64,000 nucleotides of DNA from Pseudomonas fluorescens NCIMB 11764 (lineage in GTDB: Bacteria > Pseudomonadota > Gammaproteobacteria > Pseudomonadales > Pseudomonadaceae). Shown in pieces: positions 9,401-17,338 of the stretch (positions are counted from its first letter, which is position 1; each line of letters starts with the position of its first letter). The stretch spans positions 930,001 through 994,000 of the forward strand of contig NZ_CP010945.1 in the NCBI RefSeq assembly GCF_000293885.2, written 5' to 3'. Under the pieces are notes generated by a model. The model searched no databases. It saw nothing but the letters and a program-made list of their open reading frames with translations, and was not told the origin of the DNA. Made by a program: the position numbers and the translations under genes.

Positions 9401-9843
9401 AAATCAAAGTGGCGTCTTGGGAAAGGCGGCTGCCTCACTCAAAAAGGCCAGACGGATCCAAGACCATTCCACAGAAAGAGGTTTTTGCAGCTGCCTCTAT
9501 CGAACGCCCGGTTCGTGGCGAACTGTCGTTGGTGTATTTGCGGATCATGCGTGAGTTGGCAGCTAGACACGATGTTCCTTTTGACCTCATCGATGCCAAT
9601 GACCCGAAACTAGCCCTACCTTTAGATTTGGTATCCATCCACAAAAAGCTACAAGCCTATGCCCTAGGCGACACACAGATCGAAGGATTGACGATTGAAG
9701 AAAGAGCACTGTTACGCAGTCGCTACATCCACCTTTCCGCTAACTGGAACGCAGCCAAAGATTTCAATAGCAGCGACATAAACGTTGTTTTTATCAACCG
9801 ACCAGCTAAAGACAACAAGCGTGTGGTGCATCCCAATGAATAA
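6421..9843 (+). CDS. vgrG: Evolved VgrG spike fused to DUF2235 (Tle1-like) phospholipase domain
   Basis: VgrG trimers form the T6SS spike; evolved forms carry a C-terminal effector. Residues 1 to about 600 are VgrG (TssI): N-terminal base domain, gp5-like OB region (CDEYGRVKVEFHWDR) and Gly/Asp-rich beta-helix repeats. A linker of mostly Glu/Asp (about 644-659) leads into a DUF2235 hydrolase domain: FFDGTGNN (667-674), nucleophile elbow GFSRG with Ser816, FDTVAS with Asp869 and GVHSDLGGGY with His933. DUF2235 holds the Tle1-type T6SS phospholipases, so membrane phospholipid cleavage in target cells is the likely activity. Length 1140. ATG follows AAAGGAT. Candidate immunity genes overlap its stop. 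Confidence 0.93.
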   Translation: MFAPANAAQFTLTIPTVRNDFKVLAFEGTETISALYSIHIELVSEYLDFDLESLLSQPAFLQFGLNGEGIHGHIDGVFVGDVGKRLTRYRMNLVPALHDLQFSHDHRIFQGQTAPQIIARVLKGHGIQADAFSFHVRTSPEREYCTQYGESDFEFVRRLCAEDGIAWHHRHSREGHVLVFSDDQTAFPKLGETLYLQDAGMVAEHPVISQFSMRYSTRPSKVTRRNYDPKRPSALLESRFIAEFSPELEDYRYPLFFENEKLGKQLARQALERHRTDYQLAEGKSDQPCLRSGHFFSLTDHPRETYNDLWLLLSVIHSGKQPQVLEESITDAEDGFTQGYRNSFSAIPWDVFYRPPLPAPRPALVCQTARVTGPVGEEIYCDEYGRVKVEFHWDRAEHNTEKSSCWLRVASSWAGENFGAVTIPRVGMEVLVTYLEGNPDNPLITGCLINKVTPAPYPLPENKTRTVLRSHSSPQTGGYNELSIEDRAGQELIYLRAQRDMEQKVGNDSRLDVGNERQETIKGNSIALLGAEEHRTVTADRKVQLKASDYLQIAGSSHNRIGEALLVEAGEHVHIKAGANLVLDAGASITLKAGGHHVVIDAGGVFSSSEVEVGGSPVAGIAAHALLPGTVAGLLAAVVPAPLEEDELEEEEEEVEEEGITLRIGVFFDGTGNNKANSETVAACYAPDAKLEEAAEEVQKYCAAYGYDGNGSSPDNSYGNDVSNIVRLYKLYEDRVDETLSPEATKTSIAIYVEGIGTTSGGEDSRYSQATGLGETGVVSRVEQSPVLIGEQIRQLRARNPELVIERIEFDIFGFSRGAAAARHFANEVLKGNQGVLAKSFPSGFEGLAKNFTWRPKIDAAINFIGLFDTVASIANPWVLDLTGANSRNPFLNLRLPDDCANKIVHLVARDEVRENFALNSLGDTDLVLPGVHSDLGGGYLPIANEKLLLGKPLTSTVSESMDATRSAAYVSAEKEVSAWYEKGVIDFEGPRNKIKVASWERRLPHSKRPDGSKTIPQKEVFAAASIERPVRGELSLVYLRIMRELAARHDVPFDLIDANDPKLALPLDLVSIHKKLQAYALGDTQIEGLTIEERALLRSRYIHLSANWNAAKDFNSSDINVVFINRPAKDNKRVVHPNE

Positions 9844-10504
9844 GTCCGTCTGCCTGTTCGCCAAATGCACAGGCTTACTGTTTGGGGTTCTTTTTACTGG
9901 TGGCTCGCAGAGCTTCGCCCAACCCGGTAAGGAGCTACCTTGGTTCTTGGGTTTTTCAGCGCCGGCTTATATGGACGTCTGGATTGAAACCGCAGACGTA
10001 GTGGATATCCAAGAGCGGGTATTCCGAGGTGCGGGAGGTGGTATAGCCTCTGTTCCAAAGCCCCCAAATAATCAGGGTATTGCCAAAGGATGGGTCAGCA
10101 GTAACGGTGCTGGTAAGGGTAGGTATGTCACTGGTGCAGATCTGCCCCGTCTGATCTATGTGCGCTGGCAATCGCTGGCGGAACCGCAAACCTATGAGGC
10201 CTACATAGTTATTCCCGAATCCGCACGGGAAATTATGCGCAAACCTGAAAAGGCGTTTTGCAGCTTCGGGGCCGAATGGATTACCGAATCCCGTGACAAC
10301 ATCGGCATTGGTTTGGCTCCGGGCGGCATAGCCAAAGTCTGGCTTGGCGGTGCCTGCCTGGACGCTATCGAGATAATTCGGACAGTCGGGACAATAAACC
10401 CTAAGGGCCCTTATGAAGGCAAATCCGGTGGTAAGCATCGGCCCTTGTCTGAAATATCCAGGACTTACATCGAACAGTTCGGGATTCCTTATGGCTCTTG
10501 GTAA
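9836..10504 (+). CDS. DUF2931-like secreted protein, candidate lipase immunity (copy 1)
   Basis: A 222-residue protein with an N-terminal signal-like segment (CTGLLFGVLFTGGSQSFAQ) and a mature region starting WFLGFSAPAYMDVWIETADV. The pattern (SAPxY near the N-terminus, LIYVRWQSLxEPQTYEAY, then a C-terminal VWLGGxC) matches what I know as DUF2931, a family often found after VgrG/lipase genes. The start overlaps the vgrG stop by eight bases (ATGAATAA), which implies coupled translation and supports a neutraliser of the DUF2235 domain kept in the periplasm. An earlier in-frame Met lies inside vgrG and is unlikely. Immunity function is inferred, not shown. Confidence 0.8.
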   Translation: MNKSVCLFAKCTGLLFGVLFTGGSQSFAQPGKELPWFLGFSAPAYMDVWIETADVVDIQERVFRGAGGGIASVPKPPNNQGIAKGWVSSNGAGKGRYVTGADLPRLIYVRWQSLAEPQTYEAYIVIPESAREIMRKPEKAFCSFGAEWITESRDNIGIGLAPGGIAKVWLGGACLDAIEIIRTVGTINPKGPYEGKSGGKHRPLSEISRTYIEQFGIPYGSW

Positions 10505-11198
10505 CCACTACTCCGCGGCCTCGCCGATCATCAAGCCGGCCAAGCCAATCAAGAAATACACCGGCCTGTTGGTTGGATTGCTGCTGGCATTCAGCTCGCA
10601 AAGCTTCGCGCAATCGGAGAAAAAATCACCTTGGTTCCTAGGATTTTCAGCGCCCGCTTACAAGGAGGTTTGGATTGAAACTGCAGACGTGGTGGATATA
10701 AAGGAGCGAGTATTCCGAGGCGCGGGAGGCGGTATCGCCTCTGTGCCAAAACCTCCGAATAATCGGGGTATTGCCAGAGGATGGGTCAGCAGTAACGGGG
10801 GTGGAAAAGGTCGCCATTTCACCGGCGCCGATCTACCACGGTTGATCTACGTACGCTGGCAATCGCTGGTGGAACCACAAACCTACGAGGCGTACATCGT
10901 CATTCCCGAATCAGCGCGGGAGATCATGCGTAAACCTGAAAAAGCTTTTTGCAGAGCGGACGGTAAGTGGATCACAGACTACCGCGAAGATATTGGCATT
11001 GGTCCAGCGCCGGGCGGTATTGCCAAGGTCTGGTTAGGCGGTCCTTGTCTGATGGCGGTCGAGATTGTTCGGGTAGTGGGCACCGTCAATAAACAAGGTC
11101 CCTCTCAGGGAAAAAATGAAGGCCGTTATGCTCTGCCTTTGTCACCCGAGTCCAAAACCTACATCGAAAAATTCTGCATTCCATTTGGAAGCTGGTAA
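10491..11198 (+). CDS. DUF2931-like secreted protein, candidate lipase immunity (copy 2)
   Basis: A tandem paralogue of the preceding gene: most of the mature region is identical or conservatively changed (both carry VFRGAGGGIASVPKPPNN and YEAYIVIPESAREIMRKPEK). The 235-residue product has a longer basic N-terminus (KPAKPIKKYTG) before the hydrophobic signal segment, cleavage likely near SFAQ. The chosen ATG overlaps the end of copy 1 by 14 bases in another frame. Differences cluster in the C-terminal third, suggesting a recent duplication that is beginning to diverge. Confidence 0.8.
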   Translation: MALGNHYSAASPIIKPAKPIKKYTGLLVGLLLAFSSQSFAQSEKKSPWFLGFSAPAYKEVWIETADVVDIKERVFRGAGGGIASVPKPPNNRGIARGWVSSNGGGKGRHFTGADLPRLIYVRWQSLVEPQTYEAYIVIPESAREIMRKPEKAFCRADGKWITDYREDIGIGPAPGGIAKVWLGGPCLMAVEIVRVVGTVNKQGPSQGKNEGRYALPLSPESKTYIEKFCIPFGSW

Positions 11199-11211
11199 GG
11201 AGAGTCATTAC

Positions 11212-11571
11212 ATGGATTTCAGAACATTTTTTTTCGCAGCACTTATGTGGCAGCCCTTTGCTTACGCGGCAGCAGATTCCAAGTCGCTGGAAGGACATTA
11301 TTTTTTGTACGGCGCAATGGAAATGGGGGCGGAATTGCTGCTGCAAAAGGACGGTACTTTTTCCGGAGGGATCGCTTATGGAAGCGCTGACGGTATTGCA
11401 AAAGGGAGTTGGCATGTCGAGGACAATACCGTAACGCTAAAGACTGACACCGCCTCTCGGCCTCCCGAAAATAATTTGGGCGTATTGTTTGACGACCTCC
11501 AATTGGCCATTGAGCCCAACTGCCTCGCGGTCGATTTTGGCAATGGCAAAGCATGCTTTCGCCGTCATTAA
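11212..11571 (+). CDS. Small secreted protein of unknown function
   Basis: Not recognised. The 119-residue product has a signal peptide (residues 1 to about 20, ending FAYAAA) and a mature part of beta-strand character: LEGHYFLYGAMEMGAELLL, GTFSGGIAYGSADGIAKGSW, ending with Cys near CFRRH. It starts 13 bases after the second DUF2931-like gene behind AAGGAG, so it probably belongs to the same vgrG transcript. An accessory immunity or periplasmic role is possible, but nothing in the sequence proves it. The open frame extends further upstream into the neighbour without a ribosome site. Confidence 0.7.
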   Translation: MDFRTFFFAALMWQPFAYAAADSKSLEGHYFLYGAMEMGAELLLQKDGTFSGGIAYGSADGIAKGSWHVEDNTVTLKTDTASRPPENNLGVLFDDLQLAIEPNCLAVDFGNGKACFRRH

Positions 11572-11987
11572 TCCGCTCGGCCTGTGAAGATTTTGTTGAC
11601 GCGCTGGCGCTGCTGTTCTGCGGATTAAACACCGCTCGACAGCGCTTGTTTAAAACGCCTCAAGGTTACGTCCTGCAAGCTACAACACCTTGCGTCGTTG
11701 CCTACGGCTACGCCAGAATCCGCCGGCTTGTGCGCCTTGGGGCTGGTCGGTAACTTGGTTCGTGTCACTGCTCATCAGTGATCGGGTTTAGTCGCCCGCT
11801 GGTAATTGAAGATGCATGAGCATCCGTCAGACAGGTATTCGTGCCTGAGTTTGATGGCGGCTGTGCGTAGGGCACCCTTGGGTGCGCCGGCTTCTTCAAT
11901 TCCCCGGTCCGACTAACCTGAGCACAGCTGCCACCCCTTCGTTTAGTCGGCGAAGTGGTGTCGGCATCACTCAAGGAATTGAAGATC
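11572..11987. other. Gene-free gap with structured leader of the DUF6124 gene
   Basis: The first 200 bases show no supported gene (a 66-codon open frame lacks a ribosome site and family traits). The part from about 11783 is full of complementary segments and is described as a separate entry. Confidence 0.5.
11783..11950 (+). ncRNA. Candidate structured 5' leader or small RNA before DUF6124 gene
   Basis: Several complementary pairs lie in nested or alternative order: AATTGAAG (11804-11811) with CTTCAATT (11894-11901) enclosing a GCACCC/GGGTGC hairpin (11872-11885); CCGACTAA (11909-11916) with TTAGTCGG (11943-11950); and a further TTTAGTCG (11788-11794) able to compete for the same CGACTAA. 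The region ends 37 bases before the downstream ATG. Competing pairings suggest a regulatory RNA, but covariation is untested. Confidence 0.4.
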
Positions 11988-12383
11988 ATGTTCAAGGTCA
12001 CACCCAACCCGCCAGACGCCGACCCAATCTCCCCCTACGAAAGCCCCGACTCAAACAAACTCAACGAAGCCGCCGAGCGCGCCCTCGACCATCACTTCCC
12101 CCCAGCCGAACCCAAGCCACCAAAGCGCAACGGCCAACTCTTCGCTGTCTGCCCCGGCATTAACACGGAAGCCCTCCTCGCCAACGCCTCGGAAGATCTG
12201 CTGTCCATCAGCGCTATCGCCGCCGACCTCGCCGACAATGTGGACGGCTCACGCCGCTCCGTAGCCCTGGCGCTCAGCCGCATGGCCGACGGCGTACATT
12301 TGTTGGTGGAGCGAGCGCTGGATCATCTGGACGAACCGGAAATGGCAGCAATTTTCGCCCAGCAACAAAACCGCATCAGCTAA
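11988..12383 (+). CDS. DUF6124 (formerly DUF3077) family protein
   Basis: A 131-residue soluble protein of a family that I know as DUF6124/DUF3077, frequent in Pseudomonas and of unknown function. Visible traits: a Pro-rich N-terminus (MFKVTPNPPDADP), then LFAVCPGINTEALLANASEDL, a helical stretch LSISAIAADLADNVDGSRRS and a helix ending MADGVHLLVERALDHL. No signal peptide or membrane segment. The ATG follows AAGGAA at slightly long spacing. The preceding structured leader suggests post-transcriptional control. Confidence 0.75.
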   Translation: MFKVTPNPPDADPISPYESPDSNKLNEAAERALDHHFPPAEPKPPKRNGQLFAVCPGINTEALLANASEDLLSISAIAADLADNVDGSRRSVALALSRMADGVHLLVERALDHLDEPEMAAIFAQQQNRIS

Positions 12384-12395
12384 ACCGCACCCACA

Positions 12396-12434
12396 AAAAA
12401 ATGGGCACCCAACCCAGTTGGCGTGCCCATTTCT
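12396..12434. terminator. Bidirectional intrinsic terminator between DUF6124 gene and hupA
   Basis: A stem ATGGGCAC/GTGCCCAT continues into CCAAC/GTTGG around a three-base loop. It is preceded by seven A and followed by T-rich sequence, so it can terminate both converging genes. Confidence 0.85.
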
Positions 12435-12471
12435 TATTCCGCTCCCGCGCTACGCGGGAAGTCGGTCGGTG

Positions 12472-12747
12472 TTACGGATTGACGCTGTCTTTCAACGATT
12501 TGCCTGGCTTGAATGCAACGGTGTTGCTGGCCTTGATTTTCACGGGCTCACCGGTTTGCGGGTTTTTGCCGGTGCGGGCTCCGCGGTGGCGTTGCAGGAA
12601 GGTGCCGAAGCCTACCAGCGTCACGCTGTCCTTGCGGTGCAGAGCGCCGGTGATTTCTTCGAGAACGGCGTTAAGTACGCGGTTGGCCTGCTCTTTGGTG
12701 AGATCTGCTTTTTCAGCAATTGCTGCGGCGAGTTCTGGTTTACGCAT
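12472..12747 (-). CDS. hupA: HU family DNA-binding protein
   Basis: A 91-residue histone-like protein that bends and compacts DNA. The HU fold is plain: helical N-terminus (MRKPELAAAIAEKADLTKEQ), the GFGTFLQRHRGARTGKNPQTG signature and the strand-turn arm VKIKASNTVAFKPG. Its place beside rubB/rubA matches the P. aeruginosa PA5348 HU gene, so the hupA name is by synteny; other Pseudomonas HU paralogues (hupB, hupN) exist. The ATG has an AGGGG site. It shares a terminator with the converging DUF6124 gene. Confidence 0.92.
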   Translation of the reverse strand: MRKPELAAAIAEKADLTKEQANRVLNAVLEEITGALHRKDSVTLVGFGTFLQRHRGARTGKNPQTGEPVKIKASNTVAFKPGKSLKDSVNP

Positions 12748-12939
12748 TAGTGAAGCCCCTTTGACGGTTTTTTGTTGTTATGTCCGTGCTGTTCTCGTTG
12801 GAACAGCGCCCAAAGCGCCGCAGGTGCTCTACTCTGCGGCAGACGGGAGTGAGAATGGCACGCACGGAAGAGCCGCGCCAGTCTCGGCGCGACGTTTGTA
12901 GGGGCAAAAGCGGGGTGATTCCGACAGAACGACCGGTAT

Positions 12940-14100
12940 TTACGCCAGCAGCGGTGGAAGTTCTTTGTTCAGTGCGAGTTTTTCCATCACCGCCGTGCCT
13001 GTCAGGGCATAACCAAGCAGTTTCCCGGCTGCATCGCGGCATAAAACCTTGAGGTCGGCGCCCTGCCCTTCGACGGTCCACACACCCTCCAGACCTCGTG
13101 GCGGCGGTGAAACCACCAGCGGGCAGACCGGCGTTTTGACGGTGATTGGCATCGCGCCATAGCTCACCGCTGTCGGGTTTCCGACGAGGGTCTGGGCCAG
13201 CGCTCTCGCACAGCTCATGAGCCAGCTCATGAGGGGCATGACGTACAGCAGGTTCAGCCCATCGACTTCGGCGCAGTCGCCCAAGGCGTAGATATTGGCG
13301 TGAGAGGTTTTCAGGTGACGGTCGACCATCACGCCACGATTGACCTGCACACCGGCCGCGGCCGCCAGGTCGATGCGCGGACGCAGGCCAATGGCGGACA
13401 CCACCACGTCGCAAGGGATGACCTGACCGTCTGACAGATGCGCTTCCAATCCCTCTTCAACACGCTGCAAACGGTTGAGCACCGGCCCGAGGTGGAAACG
13501 TGCTCCCAGACTCTCCAGCCCGGCCTGGACCGCAGCGGCTGCCGCCGGGTGCAGCAGCGTCGGCATGACCTGTTCGCACGGTGCAACCAGTTGCACCTCG
13601 TAACCGCCGAGGATCAGGTCGTTGGCGAATTCACAGCCGATCAGACCGGCACCGAGCAACAACACCCGACGCTTGCCGGCCGCTGCCGCACGAAAGCGTG
13701 CGTAGTCTTCGAGGTCGTTGATCGGGAACACGGCGTCCGCCGCATCGCCTTCGATGGGCACGCGCACGGTTTCGGCGCCCCAGGCCAGGATCAGGTCGCG
13801 GTAGATCACCGACTCTTCACCGATCCACAGGCGCTTGTGCCCCGGGTCGATGCCGCTGATGCGCGTGTGAGTGCGCACTTCGGCCTTCAACTGTTCGGCC
13901 ATGGCGCCCGGTTCGGCCATGCTCAGGCCGTCGGCGTCTTTGTTTTTGCCGAAGCCCGTGGAGAGCATCGGCTTGGAGTAGGAGCGTCCGTCATCGGCGG
14001 TAATCAGCAGCAGCGGGGTTTCGCTATCGAGTTTGCGAAACTCCCGGGCCAGGTTGTAGCCAGCCAGCCCGGTGCCGACGATCACGACAGGTGCGTTCAT
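12940..14100 (-). CDS. rubB: Rubredoxin-NAD+ reductase (FAD-dependent)
   Basis: Transfers electrons from NADH to rubredoxin, which feeds alkane hydroxylases or oxidative-stress enzymes. The 386-residue flavoprotein has the FAD-binding [11 protein letters not shown] at residues 8-18, the NAD-binding [10 protein letters not shown] at 150-159 and the second FAD motif YALGDCAEV at 271-279. It follows rubA by 21 bases in one operon, as in P. aeruginosa PA5349-PA5351, although there two rubredoxin genes are present and here only one. Confidence 0.92.
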   Translation of the reverse strand: MNAPVVIVGTGLAGYNLAREFRKLDSETPLLLITADDGRSYSKPMLSTGFGKNKDADGLSMAEPGAMAEQLKAEVRTHTRISGIDPGHKRLWIGEESVIYRDLILAWGAETVRVPIEGDAADAVFPINDLEDYARFRAAAAGKRRVLLLGAGLIGCEFANDLILGGYEVQLVAPCEQVMPTLLHPAAAAAVQAGLESLGARFHLGPVLNRLQRVEEGLEAHLSDGQVIPCDVVVSAIGLRPRIDLAAAAGVQVNRGVMVDRHLKTSHANIYALGDCAEVDGLNLLYVMPLMSWLMSCARALAQTLVGNPTAVSYGAMPITVKTPVCPLVVSPPPRGLEGVWTVEGQGADLKVLCRDAAGKLLGYALTGTAVMEKLALNKELPPLLA

Positions 14101-14121
14101 TCCTTACTCCTCTCAAATGCC

Positions 14122-14289
14122 TTAGTTGATTTCGATCATTTCGAAATCCATCTTGCCAACGCCGCAGTCCGGGCACAGCCAGTCTTCCGGCACGTCTTGC
14201 CACAGGGTGCCCGGCGCAATGCCGTCATCCGGCCAGCCGTCGGCTTCGTTATAGATCAGGCCGCAGACCACACATTGCCACTTTTTCAT
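14122..14289 (-). CDS. rubA: Rubredoxin
   Basis: A 55-residue iron protein carrying one Fe(Cys)4 centre. Both ligand pairs are present: CVVCG (Cys6, Cys9) and CPDCG (Cys39, Cys42), with the usual [15 protein letters not shown] and PEDWLCPDC context. The ATG and TAA were read directly from the minus strand. It is the electron acceptor of the reductase encoded immediately downstream. The divergent neighbour is ubiC, about 200 bases away, so both promoters share that gap. Confidence 0.95.
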   Translation of the reverse strand: MKKWQCVVCGLIYNEADGWPDDGIAPGTLWQDVPEDWLCPDCGVGKMDFEMIEIN

Positions 14290-14490
14290 TCAGGTACTTC
14301 CTCAGGATTCAGGCTTATTGCCGGCGCGAACGGTCGATGATTGCAGCGTTGCCGTTCGGCTCAGGGCGTTTTGTACTGATCGGGCCCGGCAGATGCAAGC
14401 CTGTTCGGCGCAATGGCGCGCCGGTTCAATCAAAATCGCCGAGTGACATGGTAAGCTCGCCGCCTCATTTGCTGCCAATAATGACTCACT

Positions 14491-15042
14491 GTGCCGCACT
14501 CAAAACCTCCGTTCTGGCTTCCCCAAAGCCAACTCGCGCCCCTGCCCGACGCTTCTACCCTCGACTGGCTGTTCGACGAAGGCTCGCTGACCCGACGGCT
14601 GATCCGCCTGTCGAATGACGGTTTCAGCGTCACGCCATTGTTCGAAGGCTGGCAACCGCTGCGCGCCGACGAATGTGCCGCGCTGGATCTGGCCGAAGGC
14701 AGCGAAGGCTGGGTGCGCGAGGTGTATTTGCGCGGGCACGGCGAAGCCTGGGTGTTTGCCCGCAGTGTGGCGGCACGTAGCGCGTTGCAGGGCGACGGTT
14801 TGCACATGGACGAACTGGGCAGCCGCTCGCTGGGCGAATTGCTGTTCTGTGATCAGGCATTTCAGCGTCGCGCCATCGAGGTTTGTCACTATCCTCAGGA
14901 ATGGCTGCCGATCGAGTGCCGGGCACCCGAACTGTGGGGCCGGCGTTCACGCTTCGACCGTGGCGCCTTGAGCGTGCTGGTGGCGGAGATTTTCCTGCCG
15001 ACCTTGTGGCTCGCCGCCCGCGCCCATCCGGAGACCTGCTGA
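14491..15042 (+). CDS. ubiC: Chorismate--pyruvate lyase
   Basis: Converts chorismate to 4-hydroxybenzoate and pyruvate, the first dedicated step of ubiquinone synthesis. The 183-residue product shows the family pattern [36 protein letters not shown] and LGELLF. Start is GTG; a nearby ATG ten bases upstream is in another frame. The stop overlaps the ubiA start (TGATG), so the two are translationally coupled. Order ubiC-ubiA is as in other Pseudomonas. Confidence 0.93.
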   Translation: MPHSKPPFWLPQSQLAPLPDASTLDWLFDEGSLTRRLIRLSNDGFSVTPLFEGWQPLRADECAALDLAEGSEGWVREVYLRGHGEAWVFARSVAARSALQGDGLHMDELGSRSLGELLFCDQAFQRRAIEVCHYPQEWLPIECRAPELWGRRSRFDRGALSVLVAEIFLPTLWLAARAHPETC

Positions 15043-15932
15043 TGTACCAGAGCCTGCTCAAGTCCCTGAACCGCTTGAACCCTCGGGCCTGGGATTTCAT
15101 TCAGTTGACGCGCATGGACAAGCCGATCGGCATTTACCTGCTGCTGTGGCCGACGCTGTGGGCGCTGTGGATTGCCGGCAAAGGTTCGCCGTCGCTGGCC
15201 AATATCGTCATTTTCGTCCTTGGCGTGGTGCTGACCCGCGCCGGTGGCTGCGTGATCAACGATTGGGCGGATCGAAAGGTCGATGGCCATGTGAAGCGTA
15301 CCGAACAGCGCCCGCTGCCGAGCGGCAAGATCAGCTCCAAAGAAGCGCTGGTGTTCTTTGCATTGCTGATGGGCGTGAGTTTCCTGCTGGTGTTGTGCAC
15401 CAACGCGGCGACGGTCTGGTTGTCGTTCGGTGGCCTGGCGCTGGCCTTCACTTATCCGTTCATGAAGCGCTACACCTATTACCCGCAAGTGGTGCTGGGC
15501 GCGGCGTTTTCCTGGGGGATGCCGATGGCGTTCACGGCCGAAACCGGTGAACTGCCGGCCGCCGCGTGGTTGCTGTGGATCGCTAATCTGCTGTGGACGG
15601 TGGGCTACGACACGTATTACGCCATGACGGATCGCGACGACGACTTGAAGATCGGGGTGAAATCCACGGCGATTCTGTTTGGCGACGCGGATCGGGTAAT
15701 CATCCTGGCACTGCAAGGGTTGGCGTTGGGTTGCTTGTTGCTGGCCGGTTCGAAATTCGAGCTCGGCGGCTGGTTCCACTTGGGGCTGCTGACGGCGGCG
15801 GGCTGTTTTGCGTGGGAATTCTGGTACACCCGCGGCAAGGACCGGATGCGTTGCTTCCAGGCGTTTTTGCACAACCACTGGGCCGGGTTGGCGATTTTTG
15901 TCGGGATTGTGCTGGATTACTCGACCCGCTGA
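15042..15932 (+). CDS. ubiA: 4-hydroxybenzoate polyprenyltransferase
   Basis: Inner-membrane enzyme that attaches the polyprenyl tail to 4-hydroxybenzoate in ubiquinone synthesis. The 296-residue protein has multiple membrane helices and both Asp-rich prenyl-diphosphate motifs: NDWADRKVD in the first half and [13 protein letters not shown] in the second. Although the open frame begins much further upstream inside ubiC, the Met at the TGATG overlap is the normal start ([19 protein letters not shown]). Confidence 0.95.
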   Translation: MYQSLLKSLNRLNPRAWDFIQLTRMDKPIGIYLLLWPTLWALWIAGKGSPSLANIVIFVLGVVLTRAGGCVINDWADRKVDGHVKRTEQRPLPSGKISSKEALVFFALLMGVSFLLVLCTNAATVWLSFGGLALAFTYPFMKRYTYYPQVVLGAAFSWGMPMAFTAETGELPAAAWLLWIANLLWTVGYDTYYAMTDRDDDLKIGVKSTAILFGDADRVIILALQGLALGCLLLAGSKFELGGWFHLGLLTAAGCFAWEFWYTRGKDRMRCFQAFLHNHWAGLAIFVGIVLDYSTR

Positions 15933-15946
15933 TAAAGCACAAAGCC

Positions 15947-16041
15947 CTGTGGCGAGGGAGCTTGCTCCCGCTCGAGTGCGCAGCACTCGCAGATTTTGGG
16001 TCCGCTTCGCGGCCCAGCGGGAGCAAGCTCCCTCGCCACAG
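15947..16041. repeat. REP-type inverted repeat (GTGGCGAGGGAGC type)
   Basis: Arms reading CTGTGGCGAGGGAGCTTGCTC and its complement surround a 40-base centre that contains a second small inverted repeat (GAGTGCGCAGCACTC). It lies between the converging ubiA and the YxFxxD gene. Confidence 0.85.
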
Positions 16042-16057
16042 AAATCGTCAACAGGTG

Positions 16058-16450
16058 CTACATCTTCGGTCCGGAATTGGTGATGACGTGCCAGACGTCC
16101 TTCATCTTGTCACCTTCCTTTTGCCCCGGTTTCGTGTCTTTCATGAAGTAGTACAGCGGCTTGCCCTTGTAGGCCCACTGCATCGTGCCATCGTCACGCT
16201 TGACGATCGTCCAGTCCCCTTCGGCCTTGGCACCCGCTTCCGCTTTGAACGGCGGCCAGTTTTCCGCGCACTGGCCGGTGCACACCGACTTGCCGCCTGT
16301 ATCCTTGTCGAAGGTGTACAGGGTCATGCCCTTGTGGTCCGCCATCACACCGTCTTTCATCATCACAGGTTCAGCCGCGAAGGCCATTGATGGCAACGCC
16401 AGGGCTGCGGTCAGCATAAGAGCCTTGAAGGAATGCGAGTATTGCTTCAT
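16058..16450 (-). CDS. Secreted YxFxxD-motif protein (COG4315 type)
   Basis: A 130-residue periplasmic protein with a signal peptide (residues 1 to about 25, ALALPSMAFA). The mature part carries the two diagnostic Yx(FWY)xxD motifs, YTFDKD and YYFMKD, with a CTGQCAENWPPF disulfide-like segment between them. The family occurs widely as exported repeats; biochemical role is unknown, with redox or metal links suggested for some members. It stands alone on the minus strand, divergent from phoB. Confidence 0.85.
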   Translation of the reverse strand: MKQYSHSFKALMLTAALALPSMAFAAEPVMMKDGVMADHKGMTLYTFDKDTGGKSVCTGQCAENWPPFKAEAGAKAEGDWTIVKRDDGTMQWAYKGKPLYYFMKDTKPGQKEGDKMKDVWHVITNSGPKM

Positions 16451-16531
16451 GGAAACCTTCCTTTTGTGGTTGTCAGGATTCGGACTTAGAGCTTAGTTCA
16501 GGATCATGACAATCGCCGGGCGACTAAAATA

Positions 16532-16551
16532 CTGTCACACGACTGCAATAA
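16532..16551 (+). promoter_or_regulatory. Pho box of phoB
   Basis: CTGTCACACGACTGCAATAA gives two 7-bp half sites in 11-bp spacing, close to the PhoB consensus. It is 52 bases before the phoB ATG and implies autoregulation under phosphate limitation. Confidence 0.75.
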
Positions 16552-16603
16552 TTCCGTTATCTAATGCGGCGCAAGACAGTTAAATGACAAGAGGATTAAT
16601 GGC

Positions 16604-17293
16604 ATGGTTGGCAGGAGCATTCTGATCGTCGACGACGAAGCGCCCATTCGCGAAATGATCGCCGTTGCGTTGGAAATGGCCGGCTATGACTGCCTGGAGG
16701 CCGAGAACTCGCAGCAGGCCCACGCCATCATCGTCGACCGCAAACCGGACCTGATCCTGCTCGACTGGATGCTGCCCGGCACCTCCGGCATCGAATTGGC
16801 CCGCCGTTTGAAGCGCGATGAGCTGACCGGGGACATCCCGATCATCATGCTCACCGCCAAGGGCGAAGAGGACAACAAGATCCAGGGCCTGGAAGTCGGC
16901 GCCGACGACTACATCACCAAACCCTTTTCCCCACGTGAGCTGGTCGCACGCCTGAAGGCTGTGCTGCGCCGTGCCGGGCCTACCGATGGCGAGGCACCGA
17001 TCGAAGTCGGCGGCCTGCTGCTGGACCCGATCAGTCATCGCGTGACCATCGACGGCAAACCGGCCGAGATGGGCCCGACCGAATACCGCTTGCTGCAATT
17101 TTTCATGACCCACCAGGAACGCGCCTACACCCGTGGCCAGTTGCTGGATCAGGTCTGGGGCGGCAACGTGTATGTCGAGGAACGCACCGTCGACGTGCAC
17201 ATCCGTCGCCTGCGCAAAGCCCTCGGCGATGCCTACGAAAATCTGGTACAAACCGTGCGCGGCACCGGTTACCGCTTTTCTACCAAAGCCTGA
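16604..17293 (+). CDS. phoB: Phosphate regulon response regulator PhoB
   Basis: OmpR-class regulator of the phosphate-starvation response. The receiver domain spans about residues 1-120 with the acidic pair Asp10-Asp11, the phospho-acceptor Asp54 (LLDWMLPG), TAKGEEDN and the conserved Lys in [11 protein letters not shown]. The winged-helix DNA-binding domain fills residues 130-229 ([27 protein letters not shown]). Total 229 residues, as usual. A GAGG site precedes the ATG and a Pho box lies upstream. Confidence 0.97.
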   Translation: MVGRSILIVDDEAPIREMIAVALEMAGYDCLEAENSQQAHAIIVDRKPDLILLDWMLPGTSGIELARRLKRDELTGDIPIIMLTAKGEEDNKIQGLEVGADDYITKPFSPRELVARLKAVLRRAGPTDGEAPIEVGGLLLDPISHRVTIDGKPAEMGPTEYRLLQFFMTHQERAYTRGQLLDQVWGGNVYVEERTVDVHIRRLRKALGDAYENLVQTVRGTGYRFSTKA

Positions 17294-17338
17294 TCCGGAC
17301 CTTTCCCGCCCGACAAGCTGACAAGGACGCGCGTTCAA

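Noticed and set aside
11553..11753. 66-codon open frame after the small secreted protein
   Set aside because: No ribosome site, no domain, overlaps the end of the preceding gene.
15947..16041. Repeated palindromes considered as CRISPR
   Set aside because: Repeats occur singly or as one inverted pair, not as regularly spaced direct repeats, and no cas gene is present.
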